A DNA stretch of 44,024 nucleotides from positions 1-44,024 of the forward strand of contig JAIPAJ010000008.1 in NCBI GenBank assembly GCA_021740125.1, given 5' to 3'. Position 1 is the stretch's first letter. Each line of letters begins with the position of its first letter. Under the pieces are notes generated by a model, which saw only the letters and a program-made list of their open reading frames with translations, was not told where the DNA came from and did not search any database. A program made the translations under genes and the position numbers. This document shows, piece after piece, positions 9,538-18,507 of this stretch. This DNA comes from Leadbetterella sp. (GTDB lineage: Bacteria > Bacteroidota > Bacteroidia > Cytophagales > Spirosomataceae).

Positions 9538-12500
9538 TTAGTTTATTTTTAAACCTTTAGCACCATTTGGCAATACAATATATCTAGCCGATTGTCCCAA
9601 ATAACCTGAGCCATAATAAATTTCTTTCTTTGTTTTCTTACCATTCAACTCATATCCAAATGACCTGGTCGAAGGATTTAATGGAGAAATTTGCTTTTTG
9701 AGAGGCGTTTTGAACATTTTCAAAGGACCTCTGTTTTGCGAAGCCAAAAGGCAAATTTCTCCTTTCGCATTAGAAATACTCACCAAGGCCTTGGCGTCAC
9801 TAGGAACGTAAAATCCGGAGTTTTTAATGGCCTTAAAATTACCATCACCGAAACCCTTTAAAAATACGCCATTAGATGCATCATAACGTCCGACTGAGAT
9901 TTCATTACCAAAATTATTCCCAGAAACCACAATATCTTGAATACCATCACTATCAAAATCCTCAACAATAATACCATTTGCTGGGCTGAATTGAACCTCT
10001 ATCGGCAAATCTTTGACCAAGAATTTACCTTCACCTTGATTTAAAATAATCACAGATTTCATAAAACTTAACTCTAAATCTTGGGCATCCCTCTTTTCGT
10101 CTTTTGTCAATAAATTATCCATATTAGCTTTTGCAAAATCCTTGTAAGAAACAAACCTTGAACGTGTAACGTTAAGCTGCTTATTTACATCGTCTTTTCC
10201 GTTAAAAGGCACCAAAAATTTCTCTTTTTTTTCATTTATATAATACACAAAAGGTATAATATCATAATTTCCATTGTTATCAAAGTCTTTGGCCAAAACC
10301 CTTGCTGGTTCTTTTTCATTACCCTTATACAAAGCATTGAGGCCTACATTTCCTAGAACATAATCCATATCGCCGTCATTGTCAAAATCACCGGCATTGG
10401 TCGAAGTCCAAAGTCCTTTCAAATTTCCCAATCCTGTAACTTTTAATTCTGAAAGCTTCCCTTTGTTATTTTTGAAAAATCTTGGGGCTGACCATTCGCC
10501 TGCAACCAAAAGATCCATCCAGCCGTCGTTGTCAAAGTCTGTCCAAAGGACATCACAGATCAATCCCAAATTTTTGAGTTCGGGAATATTTACATTCGTA
10601 AACTTGGCATCACCGTTTTTAGAATCATTTCTAAAAAGATAAGAATCGGTGAATTTAGGATATTCTCCTGGTACATTTCTTCCGGCCACAAATAAATCCA
10701 AATCTCCGTCGTTGTCGTAATCTGACGCTCTTACGCACGAGGTACTGGTACCAAAAGCTGGGATAGCATTGGTTTTCTCCACAAAATTGCCTTTACCATC
10801 GTTGGTATATAGAATATCTTGGAAATGTTTATCTTCCTTCCGACCTTCACTACCACCTCTGCATAGGTACAAATCTAAATCCTTGTCCCCATCAGCATCA
10901 AAAAGTAGCGACCCTAAGTCTTCTTCTAACTTATTTGGCAATTCATATTGGGCCAAAAGTGTCTTTTTATTAAATGTTCCGTCGGTATTTTGGGTAAAAA
11001 ATACTCCGCTATAACTTCGACCTCCACCAAGGAAAACATCCTCCAAATTGTCTCCATTGATGTCACCAACAGACATTCCAGGCCCCAATTCTGATAATTT
11101 AAAGGGGATTAAATTCTGCACATTAAAATCAATGAAATCTAATTCTTTGTGGACAAAATCAAGCTTTGAAATATCTGTAATATCTTCAAAAACCTGCTTT
11201 TCTAAATTAGTGTCATAATTTGTTTTAGTCAAAGCATTTTTGATATTAACCTCCAAAACCTGATCAATTGTCGGATTCAAAATGATTTGAGACATACCAT
11301 TGTACCACTGAACTTCTAGTTTTGTTACTTTTTTATTTCCTAATCCAAAATGTATAAATGGCTCAACACTTGATAAATAGCCTCTAAAAGGATTGTTTTC
11401 ATGAATCATTTTCTCGCCATTCTCAAACTCCAGTAGGGCCACAGTACCTAATCCATTTATATTATTTTTATCGCCAACAGTCTTGATTCTCAAAAAATGA
11501 CTCTCTTTTTTTCTGTCAAATTCTATTTGATTGTTTTTAAATACAAATGCAGAGTCGTTTATGTTGTTTACCAAATAGTCCAAATCTCCATCATTATCCA
11601 AGTCTGCATAAACTGCCCCATTGGAGAAAGAAGGAATATCCATTCCCCATTTTTCAGTAACATCCTCAAACTCCAGATTCCCTTTATTTCTATAGGCATA
11701 ATTACTAATTTTAACTTCAGGTATTTGCCCCAATATAAAGGTCTTCTCAGCCAAGTTCTCAGCCTCGGATCTAAATGCCATAAAATCACGGTCGGTCACA
11801 TCTTTTGGAAAACCATTAGTGATGATTATATCTCTAAATCCATCGTTGTCAAAATCTGCTAATGACGGAGTCCAACTCCAATCTGTTTCTGCTATTCCAG
11901 AAAGTAAACTAACCTCACTAAACATCGCTTGCTTGTTGTTGGCTAGTTTTCCATTGTTTATCTGGAGTGTATTCCTCATGTATTGGTAGGTATAACCAAA
12001 TTCATCGCTTAATTTGAACAATTGATAATTATTCGGTGGAGCCAATACTTTCTTTCTCAAATTGTTCTTGGCCAGCATATCCACTGCAAATACATCTAAC
12101 AAACCATCATTATTGATATCAGCCACATCGTTACCCATGGCGGAACTACTGGTATGCTTAAAATATTGATTGGCTTGATCAGTAAAAGTGCCATTGCCAT
12201 TGTTTATATAAAGTAAATCATCGGCTGCATAGTCGTTGGTAACATAAATATCTTTCCAACCATCTTTGTTTATATCACAGATATTAAGTCCAAGCCCATA
12301 GCCTTCAATTGTAATTCCAGCCTCTTTCGAAACATTGGTATAGTAGGAATGACCCAATTTCTCATCATAATCACATCTATATAATCTGTCGGTATTGGGA
12401 TACGAACCGTCTTTTACTTTTGGTCTAAAAGTGTTGGGATATTGGTCAATTTCGTTTGTTAGCACATATAAATCTAAATCCCCATCATTGTCATAATCAA

Positions 12501-13026
12501 AAAAAGCTGCATTTTCAGAATGACCTGAATCGTTTACTCCATATTCGGCACCCATTTCTTTGAATACAGGATTTCCGTCCTTCAATCCCTGATTAACGAA
12601 CAATAAATTCTGTCTTTCAGAGGCTGGTTCCTTTACGGTAGCTGCCACGTAGACATCCATCCAGCCATCATTGTTGATGTCTACGGTAACTACGCCAGCA
12701 CACCATCGGTTAGCAGCTTCAATACCCGCTTTAACTGAAATGTCTTCGAACTTAAAATCACCTTTATTTAGATATAATTTATTCGCAACTTGATTTCCAC
12801 TAAAAAACACATCTTGCAATCCGTCATTATTAAAATCAGCAATCCCCACACCAGAGCCATTATAGACATATTCAAAATCCAAAATATTCATAGAATCGTT
12901 TTCGATTATTCTATTTGAAAACTGAATACCAGAGTCTTCGGGATCTATTTTGGTAAAAAGCGTATCGTCTTTGCAAGAGAAGAAAGTACTAATGATAAGG
13001 AGAGTAGTTAAAATTCTAAACGTCAT
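9538..13026 (-). CDS. Large FG-GAP/VCBS-repeat lipoprotein with ASPIC/UnbV domain
   Basis: Lipobox FFSCKDD; many DFNNDGLQDVFF / DFDNDGF-type repeats; ASPIC/UnbV-like HFGLGNKKVTKLEVQWYNGMSQ. Confidence 0.88.
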   Translation of the reverse strand: MTFRILTTLLIISTFFSCKDDTLFTKIDPEDSGIQFSNRIIENDSMNILDFEYVYNGSGVGIADFNNDGLQDVFFSGNQVANKLYLNKGDFKFEDISVKAGIEAANRWCAGVVTVDINNDGWMDVYVAATVKEPASERQNLLFVNQGLKDGNPVFKEMGAEYGVNDSGHSENAAFFDYDNDGDLDLYVLTNEIDQYPNTFRPKVKDGSYPNTDRLYRCDYDEKLGHSYYTNVSKEAGITIEGYGLGLNICDINKDGWKDIYVTNDYAADDLLYINNGNGTFTDQANQYFKHTSSSAMGNDVADINNDGLLDVFAVDMLAKNNLRKKVLAPPNNYQLFKLSDEFGYTYQYMRNTLQINNGKLANNKQAMFSEVSLLSGIAETDWSWTPSLADFDNDGFRDIIITNGFPKDVTDRDFMAFRSEAENLAEKTFILGQIPEVKISNYAYRNKGNLEFEDVTEKWGMDIPSFSNGAVYADLDNDGDLDYLVNNINDSAFVFKNNQIEFDRKKESHFLRIKTVGDKNNINGLGTVALLEFENGEKMIHENNPFRGYLSSVEPFIHFGLGNKKVTKLEVQWYNGMSQIILNPTIDQVLEVNIKNALTKTNYDTNLEKQVFEDITDISKLDFVHKELDFIDFNVQNLIPFKLSELGPGMSVGDINGDNLEDVFLGGGRSYSGVFFTQNTDGTFNKKTLLAQYELPNKLEEDLGSLLFDADGDKDLDLYLCRGGSEGRKEDKHFQDILYTNDGKGNFVEKTNAIPAFGTSTSCVRASDYDNDGDLDLFVAGRNVPGEYPKFTDSYLFRNDSKNGDAKFTNVNIPELKNLGLICDVLWTDFDNDGWMDLLVAGEWSAPRFFKNNKGKLSELKVTGLGNLKGLWTSTNAGDFDNDGDMDYVLGNVGLNALYKGNEKEPARVLAKDFDNNGNYDIIPFVYYINEKKEKFLVPFNGKDDVNKQLNVTRSRFVSYKDFAKANMDNLLTKDEKRDAQDLELSFMKSVIILNQGEGKFLVKDLPIEVQFSPANGIIVEDFDSDGIQDIVVSGNNFGNEISVGRYDASNGVFLKGFGDGNFKAIKNSGFYVPSDAKALVSISNAKGEICLLASQNRGPLKMFKTPLKKQISPLNPSTRSFGYELNGKKTKKEIYYGSGYLGQSARYIVLPNGAKGLKIN

Positions 13027-13060
13027 ATTGGGTCAAATTAATCTAGCCCAAAAATAACAA

Positions 13061-13094
13061 AAAAAGGGCAGAAGCTTTGCTTCTACCCTTTTTA
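13061..13094. terminator. Hairpin terminator between the susD-like gene and the UnbV gene
   Basis: AAAAAGGGCAGAAGC-TTT-GCTTCTACCCTTTTT: about 10 bp GC-containing stem (one mismatch) flanked by A- and T-tracts. Confidence 0.75.
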
Positions 13095-13114
13095 AAATAT
13101 CTCGAATCTAAGAA

Positions 13115-14863
13115 TTAATATCCAGGATTTTGAGTTAAGATATCTTTTCCTTGAACGTCAATTTGAGGCTGAGGAATTGGTAAATATTCGTTTTTACCTT
13201 TAGTGAATTTCGCTCCACCAAATTTAGCCACCAATATTTTACTTTCGTAAGCCAAGTAACTGTTCAATTCAGTTTCAGCAGTTCCCCATCTTACTAGGTC
13301 AAAGAATCTATGTCCTTCTTGAGCAAGCTCAAGCATTCTTTCCATTCTTACCGCTGATCTTGCTACTCCTTTGTCAGTCCAAGGTGCACTGTAAGTAGCT
13401 ATGTTATAATTAGCCGCAAACTTAGACTTGTCACTGTTTTCAGTAACCCAGCTAGCTTTGTTAGCAGCTCTGCCTCTTACCATGTTGGTATATTCACGAG
13501 CTTTCTCCAATGAACCAGCCTCGATTTCTGCTTCAGCTGCCATCAATAAAACGTCAGCAAAACGGATGATGTTGAAGTTCATAGTTGCATAACCTCTTGT
13601 CCAAGAAGAACCGTCAGTCAAAGTATTCTCTTGACGTTTGTAGTAAACAAATTTCTTAGGAGAATAAGGACCAGCATATACTTGAGAACGAATCCAGTCT
13701 TTACCAGGATGCTCTGTCCAGTCTAAATAAGGAATACCTCTACGACCTACAGTGAAATCCAAACGTGGGTCAACAGGACCAGCATCTTCAGTAAAAGGAG
13801 CAGAAGATTCAACACCATAATCATGCTTTAGCTGATTTGCACCTGAATTGTAAGATCCATCCAATAAAGGAAGACCATCTTTTGTACGGTATGCATTAGC
13901 CAATGAGAAACTTGGTTGGAAAAATCCACAACAGTTACCAGGACCGTTGGTGCCCGTGTTGTATGGATAGTTCAAATCGTCAAACCAGTTAGAGTTGTTT
14001 ACGTTTTGCGTGTTCATAGAAGACTGCAAAGCAAATACTGATTCTTCGTGGTTATCATTTTCAGCATTGAAAACCTCAGAGAAGTTTGAAACCAAAGCAT
14101 ATTTCTTACCGTTGGTTGTTTTACCGCTAGAAATTACTTGATCAAACAATGTTTTAGCTTGAGCAAATTTCCCTTGGAATAAATTAGCTTTAGCTAAATA
14201 AGTAGCCGCAGCCCATTTGTTTACTCTACCTGCTTGAGATTGCGTCTCAGGTAGGTTATCCATAGCAAATTTAAAATCAGCTTCGATTTTATCCCAGAAG
14301 TTTGGCGAGTTTTTAACAGCCTCTATTCCTTTACCATAATCAACTGTTTCGTCGATGTAAGGAACACTATTGAATAATTTTTTCAATTCAAAATAATAGT
14401 GTCCACGTAAGAATCTCGCCTCACCGATGATTCTCTTTTTGTCTGCATCTGAAAGAGCAGTAGAAACATTGGCCAAACGAATAGTTGCATTACAACGTGA
14501 GATACCCTCGTACTTAGGTCTCCAAGTATCGTTAACATCACCGTTTGTAGCATCTACTTCATAACGTTGCATAGGGTTGATGGCTGTGTAGTCACCTGGG
14601 TCAGTACCCTTGTTAGCCTCACCACCCATTATACTTCCATACACCCAGTTGTTTGGAGCACCCAAACGCGAATATCCTCTGGCGTTCAATGATGAATATG
14701 CTCCAATCAGAGCACCTTCAACACCCGCCTTACTGGTCAATTGAGCTTCACTCAATGATGCAGTAGCAGGAATATCGAGAAAACTATCTTTACAAGAGAA
14801 AGCTACAGTCAATAACGATATCGTTACGATTACTGCTTTTTTTGTATTTAAAAATTTTGTCAT
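13115..14863 (-). CDS. RagB/SusD-family nutrient-binding outer-membrane lipoprotein
   Basis: Lipobox VAFSCKDSFLD; RGHYYFELKKLF; typical SusD C-terminus NEYLPIPQPQIDVQGKDILTQNPGY. Confidence 0.93.
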   Translation of the reverse strand: MTKFLNTKKAVIVTISLLTVAFSCKDSFLDIPATASLSEAQLTSKAGVEGALIGAYSSLNARGYSRLGAPNNWVYGSIMGGEANKGTDPGDYTAINPMQRYEVDATNGDVNDTWRPKYEGISRCNATIRLANVSTALSDADKKRIIGEARFLRGHYYFELKKLFNSVPYIDETVDYGKGIEAVKNSPNFWDKIEADFKFAMDNLPETQSQAGRVNKWAAATYLAKANLFQGKFAQAKTLFDQVISSGKTTNGKKYALVSNFSEVFNAENDNHEESVFALQSSMNTQNVNNSNWFDDLNYPYNTGTNGPGNCCGFFQPSFSLANAYRTKDGLPLLDGSYNSGANQLKHDYGVESSAPFTEDAGPVDPRLDFTVGRRGIPYLDWTEHPGKDWIRSQVYAGPYSPKKFVYYKRQENTLTDGSSWTRGYATMNFNIIRFADVLLMAAEAEIEAGSLEKAREYTNMVRGRAANKASWVTENSDKSKFAANYNIATYSAPWTDKGVARSAVRMERMLELAQEGHRFFDLVRWGTAETELNSYLAYESKILVAKFGGAKFTKGKNEYLPIPQPQIDVQGKDILTQNPGY

Positions 14864-14893
14864 AATTGTAAAAAATTTAAAAAAATTTGTTTT

Positions 14894-17800
14894 TTAGAAA
14901 CCTAGGTTGATTGAAACGTTAAAGCTACGAGTAACAGGGTAGTTACCTACGTCAATACCAAACTGTTGGTCAGCGTCACCACCTACTGCTGGATCTAATC
15001 CTGAGTATTTAGACAACGTCAATAAGTTGTTAGTTGAAGCTGCAATTCTAGCTCTTGAGAAACCTAATTTCTTAGCTACTGAAGTTGGAACAGTATAACC
15101 AACCGCAATGTTTTGTAATCTCAAGTAAGAACCATCTTCTACATACCAAGAGTTTTCAGCACCCGATGTTGAGATGTTTGAAGCCGACTCCCAGATTGGA
15201 GCCAATGCATTGTCACCCAATTCTGGAGTCCATGATTGTTTTGCTCTTTCGCCTTTACCAGCACCTTCAAATGTTCCGTGGAAATCTGTGAACCACTTAG
15301 ACATATTAAAGATTTCGTTTCCTAAGAAGAAGTTAGTATATGTAGCAAAATCCCAGTTTTTGTAAGTCAAAGAGATGTTCAAACCACCATTGTAAGGAGC
15401 CACTGGGCTACCAAGGAAAGTTCTATCATCTGGAGTGATTTTACCATCACCATTAACATCTTGGTATTTGAAACGACCTACACCTGCACCTGATTGAGCT
15501 GGGCTATTCTTAACATCTTCAGCACTGCTGTAGTATCCCAACACTTTGTAACCAAAATATGATGAAAGCGATTGTCCAACTGCGTTTCTGATAGGGTTAA
15601 TGCCTCTATATCCAAATCCGTTAACAAAATCCACACCTGGGTTAAGAGCTGTGATTTCGTTTTGTAGGAATGAATTGTTCAATGTCAATTCATATTTCAA
15701 ATCGCTAGTGATATTTCCTCTGTTGATAATTTGGAAGTCAATACCTTGGTTTCTCATCGAACCGATGTTGATCAATGGAGCAGAAGCACCAGGTCCAGCA
15801 ACAGCAGGAATTGGAGCAGTAAATAACAAATCACGTGTATCTTTTCTCCAAACGTCCAAAGCAACTTCCCACTTACCGTTTGCCATAGTTGCATCAACAC
15901 CTATGTTAGAAGTAACAGAAGTCTCCCATTTTGCATCAGGGTTTCCGATACGTGAACGGTAGTAACCTTCATCAGCACCACTGCTTTGACCAGCAATTGG
16001 ATAGAATGAGAATCCTCTACTACCAGCAAACAATGAGAACTGGTTAGCAGGGTTTACGTTGTTTGAGTTACCCATTTCACCATAACCTACTCTCAATTTC
16101 AAGTCAGAGAAGAAAGGAAGATCTTTCATGAAATCTTCACTGGTAATTCTCCAAGCTGCTGAAAACGCAGGGAATGTACCATATCTAGCGTTTGGTCCAA
16201 ATCTTGAAGAACCGTCACGTCTAACTACTCCAGTGAAATAATATTTCTCATTGTAGTTATAGTCCAATTTAGAGAAGATAGAGTAGAAATTAACACCTTT
16301 ACTTAAATTACTGTTAGCTGTAGGGCTTTGAACTGCAGCCAATGTAACAAAGTTAGGGTCCATTGAGAATGGGTTGATACCACCAGCATTCACGCTTCTA
16401 CCTGATCCACTGTTCAAGGCTTCTTGTCCAGCTAAAACTTGGAAATTGTTTTTATCTCCAATTTTGAAGCGGTAGTTGGCTGTGTTTGTGATAACCCAGT
16501 CAAATCCATAACCACCACCTTCACTGAATGAATCAGAAGCTTGTGGCTCTGAATCTCCCAAATATCTCTTATCATAGTTTACGAAATAGTTATTTCCAAA
16601 GTTAGAACCAACTGAACTTCTCAAAGTCAAGTTTTTGATAGGGTCAATCTCTAAATAGATGTTACCCATTCCACCGATACCAAATCCTCTGTCATATTGA
16701 TTGTTGTATTCTCTCTCACGAACTGGGTTACGAGGGTTGTTGAAACCAGCAGCTTTTGTAGAAGCAAACTGACCATACTCATCATATACAGGAATTACTG
16801 AAGGCATACGATAGGCAGACAAAATGGTGTTTTCATCATCAGAAACACCTCTACCACCAGTACCACCTAATTGTCCGTCAACTTGACGATAAGTAATTTG
16901 CAAGTTTTGACCGATTCTAACTTTTTTGTGTAAGTCAAACTCTGTGTTGATCCTTGCAGCATATCTATGGAAGTCATTGTACAACAAAATACCTTGTTGA
17001 TCTTGAGCAGAAAGACCTAAATAGAATCTGCTTCTGTCTGTACCGCCAGAAAAACCTAAGCTCTGACGAGACATAAGACCTGTACGAGTGATTTCATCAT
17101 ACCAGTTTGTACCAGCAGCATTTGGTTTAATCAAGAAAGTAGTCAATGGACTCGCAGCTTGAGCAGCATCAATAGCGGCTCTGTCGATTGTGCCTCTTAC
17201 ACCGTTTTGACCATTAGCGTGCAAATAGTCAGGCAAAGTAGCTTGTGCTGAAGTACCATATTGTGGGTGGGTATAAGCAACAGCTGTTCCGTTTGCAGCA
17301 GCGTTGTTTCTGTACGCAACGTGTGTCCAATCTGCTTGCTCTTGTGGAGTCAACATTTTAGGAACACCATTTACATTAGGATCTGTAGCTCCAAACAATC
17401 CATTGTAAGATATTTGAAGACCTTTGTTACCTTTTGTTCCTTTCTTTGTTGTCATTACAATTACACCGTTGGCAGCTCTTGCACCATAGATAGAAGCAGC
17501 AGCAGCATCTTTCAATACTGTAGTGGTTTCAATATCGTCAGGAGAAACAAAGTCAATAGAACTTACAGGCACACCATCAACTACATAAAGAGGCTCGTTA
17601 CCACCAAATGCACCAAAACCTCTAACTCTAATGATAGAAGAAGTTCCTGGTTGACCGTTGGTGATTACTGTAAGACCTGATACTCTACCCTGAAGTTGTT
17701 GTTCAACGTTACCTGAAGGAATTTGAGCCAAGTCTTTAGCTTTTACAATTGAAGCAGCAGCTGTTGATTCTTTTTTGTTAGTAATAGAGTAACCTGTAAC

Positions 17801-18136
17801 AATTACCTCATCTAATGAAGCTGCGTCAGTTTCTAAACTTACATTGATTGAAGATTGATTACCTACAGTAACCTCTTTTGATTTGTAACCAACAAAGCTG
17901 ATTACCAATACGTCGCTTCCTCCTCTTACATCGATAGAATAATTTCCATCTCCGTCTGTAGCCACACCCTTCGTAGTACCTTTAATTACTACCGATGCAC
18001 CTGGCACCCCCGAATTGTCACCTGCGTCTGTGACCTTACCGCTTACTTTTCTTCCCTGAGCAAATGCAAACTGCGACGTTAGAGCCACACCAAACATTAA
18101 CATCAAGAAAGACCTCAAATAAAGTTTTACTTTCAT
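14894..18136 (-). CDS. SusC/RagA-family TonB-linked outer-membrane protein
   Basis: Carboxypeptidase-regulatory-like domain VSGKVTDAGDNSGVPGASVVIKGTTKG, plug domain VRGFGAFGGNEPLYVVDGVP, IYGARAANGVIVMTTKKG. Confidence 0.95.
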   Translation of the reverse strand: MKVKLYLRSFLMLMFGVALTSQFAFAQGRKVSGKVTDAGDNSGVPGASVVIKGTTKGVATDGDGNYSIDVRGGSDVLVISFVGYKSKEVTVGNQSSINVSLETDAASLDEVIVTGYSITNKKESTAAASIVKAKDLAQIPSGNVEQQLQGRVSGLTVITNGQPGTSSIIRVRGFGAFGGNEPLYVVDGVPVSSIDFVSPDDIETTTVLKDAAAASIYGARAANGVIVMTTKKGTKGNKGLQISYNGLFGATDPNVNGVPKMLTPQEQADWTHVAYRNNAAANGTAVAYTHPQYGTSAQATLPDYLHANGQNGVRGTIDRAAIDAAQAASPLTTFLIKPNAAGTNWYDEITRTGLMSRQSLGFSGGTDRSRFYLGLSAQDQQGILLYNDFHRYAARINTEFDLHKKVRIGQNLQITYRQVDGQLGGTGGRGVSDDENTILSAYRMPSVIPVYDEYGQFASTKAAGFNNPRNPVREREYNNQYDRGFGIGGMGNIYLEIDPIKNLTLRSSVGSNFGNNYFVNYDKRYLGDSEPQASDSFSEGGGYGFDWVITNTANYRFKIGDKNNFQVLAGQEALNSGSGRSVNAGGINPFSMDPNFVTLAAVQSPTANSNLSKGVNFYSIFSKLDYNYNEKYYFTGVVRRDGSSRFGPNARYGTFPAFSAAWRITSEDFMKDLPFFSDLKLRVGYGEMGNSNNVNPANQFSLFAGSRGFSFYPIAGQSSGADEGYYRSRIGNPDAKWETSVTSNIGVDATMANGKWEVALDVWRKDTRDLLFTAPIPAVAGPGASAPLINIGSMRNQGIDFQIINRGNITSDLKYELTLNNSFLQNEITALNPGVDFVNGFGYRGINPIRNAVGQSLSSYFGYKVLGYYSSAEDVKNSPAQSGAGVGRFKYQDVNGDGKITPDDRTFLGSPVAPYNGGLNISLTYKNWDFATYTNFFLGNEIFNMSKWFTDFHGTFEGAGKGERAKQSWTPELGDNALAPIWESASNISTSGAENSWYVEDGSYLRLQNIAVGYTVPTSVAKKLGFSRARIAASTNNLLTLSKYSGLDPAVGGDADQQFGIDVGNYPVTRSFNVSINLGF

Positions 18137-18174
18137 AGAACTTGATGGTTAAAAATGATTAAATAGATTGATTA

Positions 18175-18195
18175 ATTCAAACAAATTGTTTGAAT
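18175..18195. repeat. 21-bp palindrome ATTCAAACAA-A-TTGTTTGAAT upstream of the susC-like gene
   Basis: Two perfect 10-bp arms around one central base, 39 bp before the start codon. Confidence 0.7.
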
Positions 18196-18199
18196 AGTG

Positions 18200-18229
18200 C
18201 AATATTAGGCATAAAATATGAAATGTCAA
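18200..18229 (-). promoter_or_regulatory. Candidate promoter of the susC-like gene
   Basis: Reverse strand reads TTGACA-N16-TAATATTG (one mismatch to TAnnTTTG), flanked by AGTGCAAT/ATTGCACT inverted repeats. Confidence 0.5.
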
Positions 18230-18507
18230 TAGTACAGATAAAAAAATTGCACTTAATCATGAAAAAAAATCCTTTTGGTCGATGAAAATTCAATTAATTA
18301 ATAAAAAAGTGTTAGTAAATCACTAATTATCATAAAAATTTCACAAAAAATATTTGAAACATTCATTTTTCTATAAAATTGAAAAATTGGAAATATACAA
18401 ATGTACCTAAAAGCCTAGAGGTCAATTTATAGGTAATAATTTATATGCTTGGTGATGAGTTTCTAAAAATTTAACTTTTTTTTGATTAAACAAACTCTTG
18501 ATTTTTT

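Noticed and set aside
11497-11862. 121-aa plus-strand ORF opposite the UnbV gene
   Set aside because: Antisense shadow of a confident CDS without independent support.
9538-13026. Recurring short DNA motif 'ccatc(g/a)ttgtcaaaatc' resembling a dispersed or CRISPR-like repeat
   Set aside because: In frame with the minus-strand gene it encodes the DFDNDG loop of FG-GAP/VCBS repeats; spacing is irregular, so it is a protein repeat, not an array.
15600-15962. 120-aa plus-strand ORF opposite the susC-like gene
   Set aside because: Antisense shadow of a confident CDS without recognisable protein features.
17261-17680. 139-aa plus-strand ORF opposite the susC-like gene
   Set aside because: Antisense to a clear SusC coding region, Cys/Ser/Arg-rich composition typical of reverse-frame translation.
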